Shown: one piece after another, positions 61,872-64,000 of the stretch
Position numbering within the stretch: the stretch's first letter is position 1
How the letters are laid out: every line of letters starts with the position of its first letter
Source: Phycisphaeraceae bacterium
GTDB lineage: Bacteria > Planctomycetota > Phycisphaerae > Phycisphaerales > UBA1924
Assembly: GCA_021299385.1 (NCBI GenBank)
Contig: JAJTGZ010000001.1
Location: forward strand, 1 to 64,000
Direction: 5' to 3'
DNA length: 64,000 bases
The notes under the pieces: generated by a model
The model's database searches: none
What the model was told of the DNA's origin: nothing
Seen by the model: the letters and a program-made list of their open reading frames with translations, nothing else
Made by a program: the position numbers and the translations under genes

Positions 61872-61927
61872 AGGTATTAGGTATTAGGTGTTAGGTGTTA
61901 GGTGTTAGGTGTTAGATATTAGGTTGT
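61872..61927. repeat. period-7 array (AGGTGTT), 8 units
   Basis: aggtatt aggtatt aggtgtt aggtgtt aggtgtt aggtgtt agatatt aggttgt. Confidence 0.92.
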
Positions 61928-61966
61928 AAGTTCGAGTTCTCAGGCCGCACACACCGGAGTTGACCC

Positions 61967-63082
61967 ATGCAGATGGACCGTTTGCTCGACACCATCGTCC
62001 AGACCGGCGCAAGCGACCTGCACCTGACCGTCGGCCGCCCCCCGACGGTGCGTCTGCACGGGCACCTGCAGAACCTCAAGACCAAGGACCTCGAGAGCGA
62101 CGACATGGTCGCCCTTATGAAGGCCATCACGCCTGAGAACAAGCAGGCCGAGCTCTCCGAGCAGGGGGGCACCGACTTCGGCTTCTCCTACGGCGACCGG
62201 GCCCGCTTCCGCGTCTCGATCTTCAAGCAGCGTGCCGACATCGCCATGGTCCTCCGCCTCATCCCCAGCAGGCTTCTCTCCTTCGAGCAGATCGGCCTGC
62301 CGGAGATCGTCAAGGAACTCATCCGCGCCCCCCGCGGCATGTTCCTCATCACCGGCCCCACCGGCTCTGGCAAAACCACGTCGCTGGCGACGATGATTGA
62401 TTACGTCAACATGAACTACGACCGGCACATCGTCACGATGGAAGACCCGATCGAGTACCATCACAAGCACAAAAAGTCGATCATTAACCAGCGTGAGATC
62501 GGCACGGACGTCAAGACCTTCGCCGAGGCCCTCCGCCGCGTTCTGCGCTCGGACCCCGACGTCATCCTCGTCGGTGAAATGCGCGACCTGGAGACGATGG
62601 AAGCCGCCATCCGCGCCGCCGAGACGGGCCACCTGGTCTTCGGCACGCTCCACACCACCGGTGCGGCCAAAACGATCGACCGTATCGTCGACGCCTTCCC
62701 CGTCAGCCAGCAGAACCAGATCCGCGTCCAGCTGAGCACCGTCCTTATCGCCGTGCTCAGCCAGGCGTTGCTGCCCCGCGTGGACCAGAAGGGCGTCATC
62801 GCCGCCTACGAGTTCCTGGTCATGACCCCCGCCATCAGCAACCTCATCCGCGAGGGGAAGACCTTCCGCATCGACTCGATGATCCAGACCGGCCGCAAGT
62901 GGGGGATGCAGCTGCTCGACGACCACCTCTGGCAGCACTACATGAACGGCAAAATCTCCGCCGAGGAGATGGTCGACAGGGCCAAAAATCGCGGCGAACT
63001 CCGCGACAAGGTCCACAAGATGGGACGCTCCGTCGGCCGGGCAGACCTGGATATCGAAGACGGCGACCGCAGCGGCGGCTGA
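61967..63082 (+). CDS. pilT: twitching motility ATPase PilT
   Basis: DRLLDTIVQTGASDLHLTVGRPPTVRLHG; LITGPTGSGKTTSLATMIDYVN; IILVGEMRDLETMEAAIRAAETGHLVFGTLHT-type motif. Confidence 0.93.
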   Translation: MQMDRLLDTIVQTGASDLHLTVGRPPTVRLHGHLQNLKTKDLESDDMVALMKAITPENKQAELSEQGGTDFGFSYGDRARFRVSIFKQRADIAMVLRLIPSRLLSFEQIGLPEIVKELIRAPRGMFLITGPTGSGKTTSLATMIDYVNMNYDRHIVTMEDPIEYHHKHKKSIINQREIGTDVKTFAEALRRVLRSDPDVILVGEMRDLETMEAAIRAAETGHLVFGTLHTTGAAKTIDRIVDAFPVSQQNQIRVQLSTVLIAVLSQALLPRVDQKGVIAAYEFLVMTPAISNLIREGKTFRIDSMIQTGRKWGMQLLDDHLWQHYMNGKISAEEMVDRAKNRGELRDKVHKMGRSVGRADLDIEDGDRSGG

Positions 63083-63114
63083 TACCTCACACGCCTCGCC
63101 GAGGTTTCTCTTCC

Positions 63115-63152
63115 TGAACCCCTCCCCCGAGGTGAGGGGTAGGGGTGGGGTT
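63115..63152 (-). repeat. dispersed palindromic repeat (inverted copy)
   Basis: tgaacccctcccccgaggtgaggggtaggggtggggtt. Confidence 0.85.
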
Positions 63153-63259
63153 GATCACTTCGGACACACCACATTCGGCGGTGATCCACATAACAGGATG
63201 TTTCAGAAATCCAAAGCACTGGCTGGAAGCCCCTGCCACCGCTCTCAAGCCGCTCGGGC

Positions 63260-63724
63260 CTACAAAATCTCCATGATCTCAAACCGCGTGCTCCCACGCG
63301 GCGTGCGCACCGTGATCGTCTCACCCACCCGCGCTTTCATCATCGCCTCGCCCATAGGGCTTGAGGCGGTAACCTCAAAGACGTCCCCCGCCACGCTCCC
63401 GGTCGCCTCGCCGACAAGCTTGAACAGCTCATCCTCCTTGGTCCCCACCTCGCGCATCCGCACCGTCGCGCCCAAGAAGATGATGCCCGACGCCTTGTTC
63501 CCATCGTCGACCACCGACGCACCGGCCAGACGCTCGCTCAGCCGGCGTATCTCCGCCTCCTCCATCCCCTGCTGCTCCCGTGCGGCGTGGTAATCCCCGT
63601 TCTCACGCAGGTCCCCCAACTCCCGCGCCTCGGCGATCCGCTTGCTCATCACCGGACGGTTGGCGATCAGTGCGTTCAGCCGCGCCTCGATCCCGTCCCG
63701 CTCGGCCTGTGTGAACATCTCCAT
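63260..63724 (-). CDS. greA: transcription elongation factor GreA/GreB family
   Basis: RIAEARELGDLRENGDYHAAREQQGMEEAEIRRL; ASPMGEAMMKARVGETITV. Confidence 0.92.
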   Translation of the reverse strand: MEMFTQAERDGIEARLNALIANRPVMSKRIAEARELGDLRENGDYHAAREQQGMEEAEIRRLSERLAGASVVDDGNKASGIIFLGATVRMREVGTKEDELFKLVGEATGSVAGDVFEVTASSPMGEAMMKARVGETITVRTPRGSTRFEIMEIL

Positions 63725-63944
63725 ACTGCGATCCTCCGAACAACCCCGCAAGCCCACCCCGCCTCGCCCCGACCCCACCCCGGCCCCTGTTTGTTGAGTT
63801 GGCCAGCCGACCGGCATCTACCCCGCTTTCCAGGGCACCTCCACCCCGCGAGGGCAGGAGTGTAGCCGCCGCCCCGCCCACTCCCCCGGCACGCCCGTTG
63901 CGACGCTCCCCCGACGGGTAGACCCCCAGGCAGGAGGCCGCGCA

Positions 63945-64000
63945 GTGATCGCACGCTTGACCATGATGATGCTGCTGGTTGCTGCGCTGCTGGCGCAAAC
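63945..64000 (+). CDS. start of a secreted protein (partial at window edge)
   Basis: GTG start followed by signal-like MIARLTMMMLLVAALLAQ; continues past the window. Confidence 0.35.
   Translation, partial: MIARLTMMMLLVAALLAQ

Overview
The window is GC-rich chromosomal DNA. It most likely comes from a Planctomycetota bacterium, probably Phycisphaerae-like; this is inferred from the GC-type dockerin tails and gene content and was not tested by phylogeny. It encodes about 40 genes. The anchors are rplK-rplA-rplJ-rplL-rpoB-rpoC (48.7-59.8 kb), pilB/gspE-pilT, greA, thrC, dapF, ispD (frameshifted at a C10 tract), a CCA-adding enzyme, xseB, mqnD, kdsC plus a giant LptC/OstA-like protein, an ABC-F ATPase, and an ECF sigma operon. 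Less ordinary content: (i) an orphan bacterial topoisomerase VI A subunit/Spo11 homologue, bracketed with xseB by identical 30-bp palindromic repeats; (ii) two secreted proteins, one a pentaheme cytochrome, ending in tandem dockerin-like repeats with terminal Gly-Cys; (iii) a tandem pair of secreted ClpP/SppA/NfeD-like proteins, one apparently lacking the nucleophile; (iv) an AAA/DUF4143 ATPase with a duplicated N-terminal module, sitting where secE-nusG would often precede rplK; (v) a dense system of intergenic repeats. The repeats comprise period-7 (also 8 and 9) microarrays and short perfect hairpins with a TCC/GGA or TCG/CGA apex. All eight convergent (3'-3') gene junctions in the window carry at least one of these repeats, and the hairpin families were not seen at any divergent junction. 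No rRNA, tRNA, CRISPR array or transposase gene was recognised. Everything was read by eye; no database search was run.
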